This document shows, piece after piece, positions 52,929 through 64,000 of a stretch of DNA of 64,000 bases. Position 1 is the stretch's first letter; every line of letters starts with the position of its first letter. The position numbers and the translations under genes were made by a program. This DNA comes from Nitzschia sp. pyKryTriq1 (lineage: Eukaryota; Bacillariophyta; Bacillariophyceae; Bacillariales; Bacillariaceae): positions 1-64,000 of the forward strand of contig OY101121.1 in assembly GCA_956465555.1 (NCBI GenBank). Reading direction: 5' to 3'. The notes beneath the pieces were generated by a model. It made no database searches, was not told where the DNA came from, and was given only the letters and a program-made list of their open reading frames with translations.

Positions 52929-54092
52929 CGACTTGTGTTGACTTGAGTTGACTTGAGGTGAGTGGAGTTGAGTTGAGTTGAGTTGAGTTGAGGATAGAAG
53001 TGTTATTTAGTCCTTGTTGTTGTTGTTCTTGTTGTTATGTACTATGCAGCCCTGCGTGACAAAGTACGAGTAGTCGTGAATGTGGAAGGAAATGTGTGGT
53101 GTGGTGCGTTGTTGTTGCGTTTCATTGATCGCATGCATCATTTCCTTCTTTCGATTTCCACGTGGAATGGAATAAAGGACAAGCGAAGAGGAAGTGCGAA
53201 GGAAGAGCGATCCTCATTCATCATGAATGTGCGGGGGCGGGCGGGGCGGGGCGGGGCGCATCGACGCGACTGAGCTGAACGTATGAGCACATAATCTGAC
53301 GAATCTACAAAGCGTATATATGTGGTAACATACCCTAGCTTGTCATTTTCAAAAAATCAGATTATTCTATCCGCCCGCCGGCATGCATGCAGCCAATCAC
53401 ACGTCACTTTGCGTCAATATGTTTCATTGGCGGACATTTGTCGTATAGAAGTCTGGATCGACACGTGCGTCATTCCTTACTCATTCTAAATAATTCGAAC
53501 CAATCATCATCCTGTCTCGCTCGCCAATTCCTCCAATCAAAACACAACCACATAGTCATCATCCGCCGGCCGCCGCCGCGAGCTCGCAGCAGCTCTATGT
53601 AGCGAGCAGCTGTTCTTAGTTGTTGCATTCATCATTCATGCCGCGTGTTGTTCCATGGCCGGCCGGCCGGCTCTGCGTGTTGTTCCATGCATGCAATGGA
53701 TGATCAAACGAAGGCACAAACATACTACAAACAACGCGCCAATCAAGCAAGGGTTGTTGTAGAGGCAAGCAAAAAGAAGTAAAGGAACGAACTCGCTCGG
53801 CGTTCGGCGTTTTGGAGTTTTGATGAGAACTCTGTCTGGATTGATTGATTGGCTTCTTCTATCATCATCTCATCGTCCCACCCATCATCGCATCTACAGT
53901 TAGTATTATCGAAGCATCTATCATTATATCGAAAGATATCCAATCTTATCGCTGCTACCGGTAGCCAGGCACTCAGATACTCCAGACAGTGCTTTCGAAG
54001 TGAAGAGAGCACCAAGCACATCCTTCACATCACATCACATCACATCACATATCAACTACTTGTACACTGCACTGCACTGCACTTGAGTCAGT
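52929..54092. other. Intergenic, divergent promoters
   Basis: Between peptide deformylase (minus) and the EARRRG protein (plus). It has GAGTT pentamers right at the deformylase start, a G-rich block at 53233-53257, GGCCGGCC near 53657-53672 and TACCGGTA at 53956-53963. CATCA/CATCACATCA pentamers precede the next gene. No gene supported. Confidence 0.5.
53233..53257 (+). promoter_or_regulatory. G-run cluster (possible G-quadruplex)
   Basis: Five runs of three or more G separated by single C bases on the plus strand. It lies about 300 bases upstream of the deformylase start codon and could form a quadruplex. A function is only a possibility. Confidence 0.35.
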
Positions 54093-54636
54093 ATGAGGAT
54101 CATCCCTGTGACCGCTTCGGCGTGGGCCTTTTGGTTGGCGGCGAGTACTGCTGTTATTAGTACTACTACTTCTACTATTACTGCTGATGCCTTTGTACCG
54201 CCTCAGTCGTTCCTTCGAAACACTGCTGCTGCTGCTGCTCTTGCTGGTGGTGGTACCAGCGATCATCATCCTCTTGGCGTTCTTTACAGTAACAGGAACA
54301 ACAACAACAACGGTGGACAAAGCAATGGCAACAGTTTGGAAAATGGCAACAACAAGAACAACAACAACAACAATTTTGATCATAATCATGATCATCATGA
54401 TCGAACCTTTGCCTTTGACTCCATCAACTGGGACGAACCTCCTCCCTCGTCGCAAGGTCCGCCCAAGATCAAGCGGGGACCTCGTGCCCTCCAACCTCCC
54501 GATGGAAGTTCGGAATTTGTCAAGGCGCCCCAAACCCGAGATCGTAGTAGCAGCAGTAATCGTGGTATTCCTGTCGACCGGCCCAGCAATCCCCAATATC
54601 AACAGTTTGTCCAATCACAACAGCAGCAGCGTAGAA

Positions 54637-54668
<32 letters not shown>

Positions 54669-57600
54669 GGAGGTGGAGGTGGTGGAAGGAATAACCATAA
54701 CAACAGGAATCAGCAGCAGCAGCAGTACAAGGGCACGAACAGCAATAACAAGAAGGAACCCTTTCAAGTCATGATTCCACAGTTCGAGAATGATTACTCG
54801 TACTTTTACGATGATAATCCAATGTCCTATAATCCAATGATGATGATGAATATGAATACAATGAATCCAATGAATAATCATCCACAACAAGGGTTTCAGT
54901 ATCCAAATCAGCAGCAGCAACAGGACTACCAGATGCAACAACAGCAGCAGATGCCCATGCCCATGACTGCCGAAGAAGCCGCCTTTTTACGAGGCCAACA
55001 AGAAGCGAGACGTCGAGCACAGCTCGAAGAAGAACGTCGTTTGGAAGAACAGATTCAGGAAGCAGAACGGTTGGAACGCCTCGCCTTGGCGGCACGACGT
55101 GGAGAAGAAGAAATGAAACGTCGGCAACAATGGCAAGAGGAAGCAGAAGAAGCCGATCGGATTTGGAGAGAACAGCAACTCTATAATGGAGGAGGAGGAC
55201 GATCATCATCATTATCGAATTCCTCTCCTACTACTACTACTGGTTCTGCTCCTGCTGCTCCGTCTCGCCGCCATCATGCCATGCCGAGTTCAAGTTCATC
55301 ATCATCATCATCATATTCTTCCTCTGGATCTGGTTTTGAAGACTTGTTGGATCAAGCCCGGCTTCGGGGGGAACTAGAAGCCCAACAACGAGCGGAACGA
55401 ATGGCACTCCAACAACAAGAACGAGCCCAAATGGAAGAAGCGAGTCAACGACGTCTTGAAGAAGCCAAAAAAAGAGGTGCCGAGGCCTATCGACGACAGC
55501 AGCAAATAGAAAGTAGTCAACAGCAGCAGCAACAGCAGCAGCAACAACAAAGTCAGCCGACCTCTTCGTCATCTTCCACCGGAGCGAATATGATTGACGA
55601 AGTCGCCCGTCGTCGGGGCGAGGAATTCGCGGCACGTCAAGCCCAGCTCGATGCCGAACGAAAACAGGAAGAGCAGCGGCTCGAAGAAATGAGACAATCG
55701 CTCATGAGAGAAGCCGAACGACGAGGTCAAGAAGAACGATCAAGTATTAATAGTTACAAACGTTCTTCTTCTTCTCCTTCTTCTTCCAACAGCGAATTGG
55801 AAATGTTGGAGGAAGCACGTCGCCGTGGAGCCATGGAAGCGGAACGGCAAGCTCTGCTGAATGAACAACGTCGACGAGAAGAACAGCAAATGGAAGAAAT
55901 GCGATTGGCACGACTGGCCGAAGCGGAACGCCGTGGCCAAGAAGCGATGGAATATCGAGCCCAGCGTCTGCAGCAATATCCACCCATGTCGGAACAAGAA
56001 ATGAAAGAAGAGCTCATGGAGGAAGCCCGGCGTCGAGGAGCGATTGAAATGGAACGAAGAGCCTTGCTCGACGCACAACGACGACAGGAAGAAGAACGTT
56101 TCAAGGAAATGGAACGACAACGATTGGCCGAGGCGGAAAAACGAGGAGCCGTCACGGCTAAACTACGAGCCGAAGAAGAAGCGAGGCGTCTGGCCGCACT
56201 GCAAGGCAAGGAACAAATTCTGGCCGAAGCGGAACGTCGAGGTCAAGAGGTGGCACTCAAACGAGCCAAAGCAGCCGAACTGCAACGGGAGCGAGAAGAA
56301 GAAGAACTACTCGCCAAAGCCAGTCTGTTGGACGAAGCGAAACGTCGAGGAGAACAATATTATATGCAGCGGGCCGAACGAGAAGCTGAAGCGCAAGAAG
56401 AACGGACTCGTTTGGAACAAGCCAAGCAGGACCGAATCGCTCTGGCAGAGTCGCGAGGAAAACTCACGTCCATTCTTCGAGACGAACACAAGAAGCAAAA
56501 GCTATCCGAAATTGATATCAAAGTCAGTATCTTGGATGAAGCCATTCGAAGAGGAGAAGCTGCGTCCAGGGCGCGACAGGCCGAAGAAATGGCCAAGCGC
56601 GAAGAGGAAGAGCGAATGGAGGAAGCTCGCAAGAAACGACTTGCCGATGCCGAAAAGCGAGGACTACTAGCCGCCATGTTGCGGGAGGAGCAGGCTGCCA
56701 GACGAGAGGCCGAAGAAGAATCCAAGAATCGCATCTTGGAGGAAGCCAAGCGCCGGGGAGAAATGGTAGCTCGGATGAGAGCCGACGCAGAAGCTCAAAA
56801 AAAGGAAGACCAAGGCCGGTACGAGGAAGCTCAACGTCTTCGTCTGGCAGAAGCAGAACGTCGAGGGCAAGTCGACATGGAATTCCAACAACAACAACAA
56901 CTGCAACAAGCAAAGTCTACTACTACTACTACTCCAAAAAATCTCTCGGGCTTGAGGGACGCTCAAGTGCCCCAAAATAGTATGCTACGGGAAGGTGCCA
57001 ACAAGGATCCTGGTAGTACACCCAAGATGTTCCTCTCAATGGATTCTCTAGAACATGGGCCCGGACTTCATCACCACCACTACCAAGAAGAAGAAGAAGA
57101 GACCAGCATGCTCACTGGCGCTGGAACCACTCAAGAACAAATCGCCGCTCTTTCACGCAAGGTCAAACAGCTCGAAATGGAGCTGGCACAGCTAGAATTG
57201 GTCAAGGAAGAAGCTCGCTTGCAGTGGGGCTCGCAAGTTTTGCAGCTTGGAGAGCAGGCTCAAGAGCGCATCACGAATGGTGAAAGACTCAACGCGCCCC
57301 AACAAGAAGCTCGCGATCACATTATGCAAGATGCTCGTCGCCGTGGTGATGTTGCTGCGAAACGACTGGAACTGGCCGAAGCGCAACGTTCCGAGGAAGA
57401 AGCCAAGCTCGAGAGAGCCAAGGAGGAGTATTTGCTCGAAGCCCAACGTCGAGAAGAGGCCAAGCAGAAGGCCGAAGAAGAGGCCAGGAGCCAATGGAAG
57501 AAGCAAAGGCAGGTCGTACCTGATAAAATCAAGGCCAAGGAAGATGAAAAGCTCAAGACTCTAGAGGAAAAGAATTTGGATATCATGGCCGAAGCCCAAC

Positions 57601-58331
57601 GCCGTGGTGCACAAGAAGCCAAGCGAAAACTGGCGGTCGAGGCTAAAAAGAAGCAGGAACAAGAAGAACTCGAGGCTGCCAGAAAGCAGCGTCTAGAGGA
57701 AGCCTCCCGTAAGGCCCTGGAAGCGAAAAAGCGAGCTGAAGAAATGGAGGCGATTCGCAAAAAGGAAGAAGAAGAATTCCACGTCAAGTTTGTCGAAGAA
57801 GCGAAACGTCGTGGGGAAGCCGTGACGAAACTCAAAGCCGAAGAAGAGGCGCGAAAGAAGGCAGACGAAGAATCCAAGCTTGCCGTTCTGGCCGAGGCAA
57901 AGCGTCGGGGAAAGGAAGAGGCCGCCCGTCGAGCTGCCAAGAATGCTCGCAAACCAGAAGAAGACGCCAAACTGGAAGAGGCTCGACTGCTCAAGCTCGC
58001 CGAGGCGGAACTACGAGCCCAAGAAGAACGAGCACGGAAAGCAGCCTCGGAAGCCAAACGCCAAGCCGATGAGGCTGCCCGAAAACGACGCGTGTTGGAG
58101 GAAGCGAAGCAACGCGCCATTACGGAGCCCTTGCACTCTGGTTTCTCCAAGAATAGCAACCACATCAACAAGGGCGAAAACAACAACAACAACAACAACA
58201 CCATCACAAACAACAACAACCACAAGACCAAAAAGGAAATGCTGGACGAAAAGTCCATTCTTGAGATCTTATCCCGAGGCAAGCTTGAAAATCTGGATAA
58301 GATTATCGATGTCGAGAAGAACGAAGACTGA
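54093..58331 (+). CDS. Plastid-type coiled-coil protein with EARRRG repeats
   Basis: Single-exon, 1412 residues. The N-terminus is a signal peptide (MRIIPVTASAWAFWLAASTA...) ending in ADAFVPPQ, close to the ASAFAP plastid-import motif. Then follow low-complexity N/Q/H/M-rich stretches (about 50-290). From about 290 to 960, and again from about 1050 to 1370, the protein is a nearly continuous charged coiled coil built of units with EEARRRG, EEAKRRG or AEAERRG roughly every 34-37 residues, with the Arg-Arg-Gly turning up in phase. A short S/T/P/H linker separates the two halves. The C-terminus is N-rich, ending in a small ordered tail (KSILEILSRGKLENLDKI). The design matches the giant protein at 12482-19822. 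A structural, filament-like or scaffold role in the plastid is inference. Confidence 0.85.
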
Positions 58332-59079
58332 TGAAGTATTCATTTATTTGTATGTCCGTGCCACCAGCAATCCATCCATCCATCGCCTTTCCACCAGTCT
58401 CGATTTTCATGATACTCTATACGTACGTACCGGTATATAATATAGTAATGCTACTGCCTGTATAATTGTTGTAACATTATTTTTAAAAATGAAAGAACAA
58501 CTGTGTTTGTCATGATGTACAGTCAGTAGGTAATTGTGATTGTTGTTGTGATTGTTCTGCTGCTGTTGCCGTCATTATATTATTAGGTACTCCTCCTCCT
58601 CCTCCTTGTTCTCGTCCCTCGACGAGGTGTTCGTCCATTCGTTGATACTACTATTCTCGAATCATTCTTGGATGAAACACAATGTCGTCCATGATTCCCA
58701 CCTTCTTCCTCCCTCCTTGCTGCTACTCTCGATAACAAAAAGAACAATCATGAGGATGATTGCATGATAATAGTGCACAGTAGGAGGAGGAGGAATCCTG
58801 CACCATGATATAAAGCAGCTACAACTAGAGCACCGGGGAAGGAGCGACGAGGAGTAGTAGTAGTAGCAGGGCTTCGTTATTCGTCATGATGGTCATTATG
58901 GTGATGGTGATCATCCGTAGTAGTACTACTAGTAGTAGCAGGTGCGGGTAGTAGGGCAGCAGGACGTGGTGATCGCGGTGGTGGATATACTCCTACTACT
59001 AGCTAGTTAGTACAGTAGTAACTGGGGAAGCAGAACACTACTCCTACTACTACTACTAAAACTCCTGATACTCGTAGAG
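58332..59079. other. Convergent intergenic
   Basis: About 750 bases between the EARRRG gene and the NUDIX gene, whose 3' ends face each other. Contains TACCGGTA at 58428-58435, CTC and TAG triplet runs. No gene. Confidence 0.5.
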
Positions 59080-59229
59080 CTATCTACTATATAGCTGACT
59101 TCGAAATACTGCGTTGGTGGTAGTATTCTCGGTACCAAATCCCAAAGGCAATTGGTCATGAAGAATCAGACCCGGCACCACCCGTTTTTTCGTACGTGCT
59201 GGTGGTGATGGTGATGGTGATGGTGATGG

Positions 59230-59318
<89 letters not shown>

Positions 59319-61308
59319 GTGATGATGGTGATGATGATGGAGTAGTAGTAGTCGTAGCAGTAGTATTATTATCCACGACGACGTCTTCATTGTCAATCTC
59401 GTTCTTCTTTTGCTTTTCCAGTTGTTCTTTTTGTTGTTGTTGTTGTTGTTGTTCTTGTTCCATTTCGTTTAATTTCAACAAGGAACGAGAAATCTGACGA
59501 ATACTATCATTGATGGCCTGATAGACCGGTGATCCTTGCCATCGATCTTGCTGACAATACTCTTCCACACTCATCCATTGTATATCGGCAATTTCTTCTT
59601 CTTGAATCTTCCACTTTTGCTGGATTAATCTTCTTCTTTTTGTTGTTGTTGTTGTCGTTGTTGTTGGATCATTATCATCATCAGTACCATTATCATCAGT
59701 ACCGAGCTCCTCGTCCTCCTCGCCGTCTAACAATACCATGTGACAAATAAAAAACAAATCACTCGATCGTTCCTTGGAATACGAATGCGCTTGCCGAAAG
59801 CACACAATCCCTTCCATGGTGGCATGCAATCCCGTTTCTTCCAATAATTCGCGACGGGCCGCGTCGGGAATATCTTCTCCCGGATCCAACAATCCCGTCG
59901 GAACTTTCCATAATCGATACGCGGCGGCCGGACCCGTCTTTTCTTGGACGACCAACATTTGGGACGGATTGTGTGGATTGAATACCAATGCACCGACACC
60001 AATCTGATGCGTCGGTCCCAATGGCAATCGCGACACAGCATCGCCGGTCGGTAACCATTGACTCAATACCAAAACATGCTCCTGGTGCTCCTTGTCCTTG
60101 TCCTTCTTGTCCTGGTCCTTGTCCTGGTGCTGCTTGACCGAATGGAATTGAAATCCAAGCTTGATGCAAGGCTGGTGTCATAGATAGATAGATAGATAGA
60201 TAGATGAGTGTTAGGACAACAACGAATGAAATACGTTCACGTGGTACAAATACGAATGCATGAATGTAAAAAAGAAGAAGGAACAAAACAAACCAGTATT
60301 ACTACTTCTTTGTAGCACGTACGTACTTACCGGTATCAAATGAGCTTTGGAGGACGATGCCCGAATCCATATTCCTTTTCGTCCTTCCGTCTTCCAAAAC
60401 GCCAAGGCATTCGCCAAGTCTCGAGCAAAAGCTGCAGAAGAGGAGGAGGAGGAGGAGGTGGTGGTGGATACTAATACTCGTCCTGATGGATCATCGTCGT
60501 TGTTGTGGTCGTCATGGTCATGGTCATAGTCGTCGTCGAGGGAATGGTGGTACTGCTGTAAGCGATCCAAATCCAACGTGACACCGTGATAATGATCAAA
60601 GGTTAGTGCCGATTCGGGAAAAGGTAAAAATAGAGTCTTCGTCCTAGTCGTCGTCGTCGATATTCCCTGATCAGCACCAGCATCACCATCATCAGTATCG
60701 GCATGATCATAATCATTCTGATTGAGGAACAATGGCGAACCTTCTTCTTCTTCTCCTTCGCAACTTGTATACGCCAATAATGAGGACGAAGATTGATGAT
60801 GATGACGAGGATGATGATGACGTCGAGGTTGTTGCTGTTGTTGTTGCTGCTGCTGCTGATTATTATTACTGCGATGAAATAATGCCAGGGAAGGAGACGA
60901 CGATGAAGAAGAAGACGAAGAAAGAGAAGAATGTTCGGAGGAAGCATCAGCACCAGCAGCCAGACTGGTGGTGGTGGTGGCCGCTGCTGCTGCTGCTGCC
61001 GCCGCCGCCGCTGTCGTCCACCAAAGTGATGCTGCCGTTTTCCCAGCACCATCACCACCACCACCACCACTGCTGCTGCTGCTATAGCTCTTTTGGTAAT
61101 TCGACCATCCTACTACCGGTAGTCGGTGGAGGGGGATGGAACGAGGACGCGGGGAGGAGGAGGAGGCGAAGGAAGAAGAAGAAGAAGAGGAACGAAAGGC
61201 ACAAGCAGTGGTGCTGGCGGTGCGCAAGGTGCTGCTGGGGCGGATCGCCAGTGTGAAGGCAGTCAAGTAGTAGTAGTAGTAATACACCATTGTGCTCACC
61301 ACAAGCAT
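59080..61308 (-). CDS. NUDIX hydrolase (NUDT6-like)
   Basis: Two exons on the minus strand, 60331-61308 and 59080-60171, with a 159-base GT-AG intron, encode about 689 residues. The NUDT6-type N-terminal domain ends exon 1 (FDHYHGVTLDLDRLQ ... WKTEGRKGIWIRASSSKAHLIP) and continues in exon 2 as CIKLGFQFHSV. The NUDIX box spans about 419-441, with the pattern G-x5-E-x7-REUxEExGU fully kept (ending RRELLEETGL). The substrate is a nucleoside diphosphate derivative, not identifiable here. Exon 1 starts with aromatic/hydrophobic residues and ACAFRSS, so organelle import is possible. Low-complexity insertions include a Lys/Asp/Gln stretch at the domain join and a Ser tract from a (GAT)n run near the C-terminus. 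The intron 3' end is a (CTAT)n tract. Confidence 0.85.
59203..59338 (+). repeat. (GAT)n coding microsatellite
   Basis: About 130 bases of GATGAT and GGTGAT units, read on the minus strand as Ser-rich (then Ser-Pro) sequence in the NUDIX protein. It should be length-variable between strains. Confidence 0.92.
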
Positions 61309-61717
61309 ACTCGTATTCTCTTCTATCTCTCCTATACCTGCGTTCAGTAGTATTGCGTAATACCGATATGAGACAGTATGTAATAGAATAGAAGTATGTA
61401 TCTGAGCGCCTGCGACACAACATAATGCGATAATAGCATGGCGAAAAAAAGATACAGGAACTACTATTATGTATGTACGAACACTACACGTACGAAATCC
61501 GATCGGCATGCTCAGGGTCGTGCGAGTCGTCGTCAATCAGTCAATCTAATCAATCATCGATACGATACGATCATCGATTTATTGTCGATGACGTCAGTTA
61601 GTTCTTCTTCGGAGCATCCAAATACGTAAAGATCGCACCGCGGAAGAAGAATGAATCACATCATCACAACAACATGATCATCATCATGATCATAATATGC
61701 ATGCTGCGTCGACAATG

Positions 61718-61749
<32 letters not shown>

Positions 61750-61790
61750 ATAATGTGTATGCACAACGAAAAGGAAGGAAGGAAGGAAGG

Positions 61791-61868
<78 letters not shown>

Positions 61869-62024
61869 CGTCTTATCTGGCGGCCATATTATTATTTATT
61901 ATTATGCAGCCACGTACACACGGACACACGTACACACTTCGTATAGCTGCTAGAACTTTCGCCTTGCCATTCCACAGGAGGTGCAAAAGAGAGTTCCTGC
62001 GAATAGAGTAGCAGCAACAGCAGC

Positions 62025-62055
<31 letters not shown>

Positions 62056-62567
62056 CGGAGTCGTTGACAAAGTACAAACACAGGAATGAGGATGATAATA
62101 TTATATACAGACAGTATGAGTTTGAGTATGAGTATATATTGAGTATGTCTGTCTCATCAAGAACGGAGATATCATTATTTCAATTTCCGCACTACATATT
62201 CCCAAAAATGATGAATCTCAATAATAAGAATGACTGACTGACGAACATTCCAACATTGATTCTTCTACCTCTCCCATCATCCGTTGCCCACGTTTTAGAA
62301 GATGTCAAGAGAAAGGAGAAAGAAAGAATGGCTGATGGCGGACTAGCGTCACTGATTGATTGATTGATTGACTGACTGACTGACTACTAGTACGGAGACA
62401 ACGCACGACCGCCACTAAAAATCATCGGAGCATCATTATACTCATCGTTGTGGTTGTGGCTCGATCGGAACGCAACGCAACGGAACGGAAGGAAACGAAA
62501 TCAGGAAACGGAACGAAAGGAAGCGACATATTCTCTGTTCGTCAGTCTTCTCACAGCAAGAACCAGA
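61309..62567. other. Intergenic, divergent promoters, many microsatellites
   Basis: Lies between the NUDIX gene (minus) and the exostosin-like gene (plus). It holds TGACGTCA at 61589-61596, (ATC)n at 61716-61748, (ATCA)n at 61791-61867, (CAG)n at 62023-62054, (TGAT/TGAC)n at 62352-62382 and AACGG-type pentamers near 62465-62520. No gene. Confidence 0.55.
61791..61867 (+). repeat. (AATC)n microsatellite
   Basis: About 19 tandem AATC/TCAA tetramers. It keeps frames open (INQS repeats) but is not coding. Confidence 0.95.
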
Positions 62568-64000
62568 ATGAAAATGAGGATGGGGATCATGGACCAGCAG
62601 CAGCAGCAGCAACAACAACAACGAGATTGTGTGATGTCGTCGAAGAAGAGTTGTTGTCGCCAGTTGTGGTGGTGGTTGTGGTTGTTGTTGCTGCTTCTAT
62701 GCTCGTCGTCATCATCATCGGCGGCGGCGACCTTGGAACGAAAGCGTAGCGTTCGTGGGCGATCGATGATCGGAATAGGCAGCAGCAACAGCAACAGCAA
62801 CAGCAACGACCTTCTTGTTCGTCCCCCTCGTGGCAAGAGCAGCAGCAAGTCGTCGTCCCGTACTACTACTACTACTACTGGCAAAGGATATGGTGGATCC
62901 TCGTCGAACGACATGAGCATGCCAGGCGGCGGCGGAAAAGCGGGCAACAGTGGAAAGAGTGGAAAAGGTGGCTCTTACTCCTCGGCGGATACTATTACTG
63001 GCAAACAACAAGGCGGTAGTAGTACTAGCAACAGTGCTGGAAAAGGTCAATCTCGACGCTTGAAAGCAAATGATGATGATGGTGATGATGATGATGAAGG
63101 CAACGTTGTTTCAAATTTGGAGTCGTCGTCGTCGTCGTCGTCTCAACCACCACCGTCGATGTTGTTGGAGGAGGAGGATGACGATCAGCATCATCATCAT
63201 CATCATCTCTTGGCATTGTTCTCGAGCAAGTTCTACATTTATGATGACCATGCCATTGCTCAATCGAAGCTCGTTGACAAGCTTCGTGCGCTTGGCGAGG
63301 CGGCGTTCGATCAAGCCAGCAAAGATCTGGATCATGTCATTACGGACGCCATGGCGGAATACAACGTCCTCGAACAACTCAAAGAGCATCCTCTTCGGAC
63401 CAAGAATCCCAACCATGCCGAGCTGTTTATTGTTCCAACGCCCGTTACGGAACTCCTTCTCTTTGGCTGTCGCTGGGACGATTGTCTCTGGTACGATGAA
63501 GCCTTTGGCGCCTTGGCCAAGCATCCCATCTTTCGAATGCATCATGGCCACAAGCATGTTCTTTTGTCCTTCAACTGGCTCTCTTTTAACCGCAGATTCC
63601 AAGCCTTCATTCCGGCTCTTTCACGCAGCTACAACTTGTTGAAGAATGTGACTGTCGCTCATCACTTTGATCCATTCGGTGCTGCGAGACTTGCCGCAGT
63701 CCAACAAGATTCCGAGTACGACGCTCTCTTTCCAGAAGAATCTCCGCCCGTCACCAATGCCTTTTCGATCGGACTCGGACTCGGCTACGACAAGACAACC
63801 TTCCCAATGCGTGTTGTGGATTACGAGACGTTCTGGAACAACAATACCAACTTTATGTTTTACCACACGAGCGACCGAGAGTTCTCCTTTGGGACGACCA
63901 AGTACCGCAAGGCCATCTTTCAAGACTGGGCTCGATTGGCGACGGCCCTTCCAGAACAACCTTCTAGTATTGGATTCTCCATTGAGTACAGTGAGTGGTT
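62568..64000 (+). CDS. Exostosin-like (GT47) glycosyltransferase, type II membrane protein, partial
   Basis: Open from ATG 62568 to the window end without a stop, 477 codons so far. The start precedes a short Gln run, then a membrane anchor at about 29-45 (CCRQLWWWLWLLLLLL), giving the type II layout of Golgi glycosyltransferases. A Ser/Gly/Asp/His-rich stem follows (about 46-220). The domain begins FYIYDDHAI and includes an EYNVLEQLKEHPLRT block, NPNHAELFIVPTPVTELL, and a later GFSIEYSEW, in the manner of exostosin-family proteins that build cell-surface glycans. The C-terminal half with the second sugar-nucleotide motif is beyond the window. An intron could begin near the last bases (GTGAGTGG). 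Confidence 0.82.
   Translation, partial: MKMRMGIMDQQQQQQQQQRDCVMSSKKSCCRQLWWWLWLLLLLLCSSSSSSAAATLERKRSVRGRSMIGIGSSNSNSNSNDLLVRPPRGKSSSKSSSRTTTTTTGKGYGGSSSNDMSMPGGGGKAGNSGKSGKGGSYSSADTITGKQQGGSSTSNSAGKGQSRRLKANDDDGDDDDEGNVVSNLESSSSSSSQPPPSMLLEEEDDDQHHHHHHLLALFSSKFYIYDDHAIAQSKLVDKLRALGEAAFDQASKDLDHVITDAMAEYNVLEQLKEHPLRTKNPNHAELFIVPTPVTELLLFGCRWDDCLWYDEAFGALAKHPIFRMHHGHKHVLLSFNWLSFNRRFQAFIPALSRSYNLLKNVTVAHHFDPFGAARLAAVQQDSEYDALFPEESPPVTNAFSIGLGLGYDKTTFPMRVVDYETFWNNNTNFMFYHTSDREFSFGTTKYRKAIFQDWARLATALPEQPSSIGFSIEYSEW

Noticed and set aside
53037-53273. 78-codon frame upstream of peptide deformylase
   Set aside because: Short, overlaps a G-rich promoter-like block and has no family features.
61753-61953. 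INQS repeat frames
   Set aside because: Product of the AATC tetramer microsatellite.

Overview
This window looks like the left end of a chromosome from a photosynthetic stramenopile, most likely a diatom. It opens with about 400 bases of CCCCAA telomeric repeat in the orientation expected at a left end. Genes have few, short GT-AG introns (about 80 to 260 bases) and use all three standard stop codons, which argues against a ciliate despite the ciliate-like telomere unit. Four gene products start with a signal peptide ending in a phenylalanine motif (VAFVP, ATSFSV, VRAFSV, DAFVPP). That motif resembles the ASAFAP cleavage site of bipartite plastid presequences in algae with secondary red plastids. 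Proteins are rich in Q, N, S, T and D runs encoded by triplet microsatellites.

Layout. 1-2016: telomere, degenerate subtelomere, microsatellite and a perfect hairpin. 2017-5238 (minus): P-type cation ATPase with a four-unit repeat array just upstream. 6431-8975: two-pore potassium channel. 7362-13719: an apparently exact 3179-base tandem duplication covering the 3' ends of two convergent genes, leaving one full and one truncated copy of each. 12482-19822 (minus): a 2446-residue, probably plastid-targeted coiled-coil/repeat protein. 21068-23899 (minus): secreted five-repeat protein. 24829-25913: plasma-membrane-type syntaxin. 26333-27979 (minus): LarC1-like nickel-cofactor protein with histidine-rich insertions. 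28705-30252: PTGES2-like glutaredoxin/GST protein. 30562-31152 (minus): unknown. 31333-32211: 259-base satellite. 32332-33894: secreted beta-helix protein. 34655-35308: Ulp1-like protease. 35309-37800: repeat-rich, no clear gene. 37801-39390 (minus): TTL-like ligase with a signal peptide. 39676-40760: retroelement fossil. 41122-43154: glutamate decarboxylase, four exons. 43675-44015: transporter remnant. 44883-46706: N6-methyltransferase-like gene interrupted by a 200-N gap. 47582-51619: class 3 lipase. 51842-52928 (minus): peptide deformylase. 54093-58331: second plastid-type coiled-coil protein with EARRRG repeats. 59080-61308 (minus): NUDIX hydrolase. 62568 to the end: exostosin-like glycosyltransferase, cut by the window edge.

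These are mostly independent nuclear housekeeping and cell-surface genes, with no operon-like logic. Points that stand out are the TTGGGG telomere with inner TTAGGG-type relics, the exact tandem duplication, the two large repeat proteins of similar design (one with a cathepsin-propeptide-like I29 segment and no protease), and the histidine-rich LarC1 without LarC2. All family calls come from reading motifs by eye. No database search was possible.
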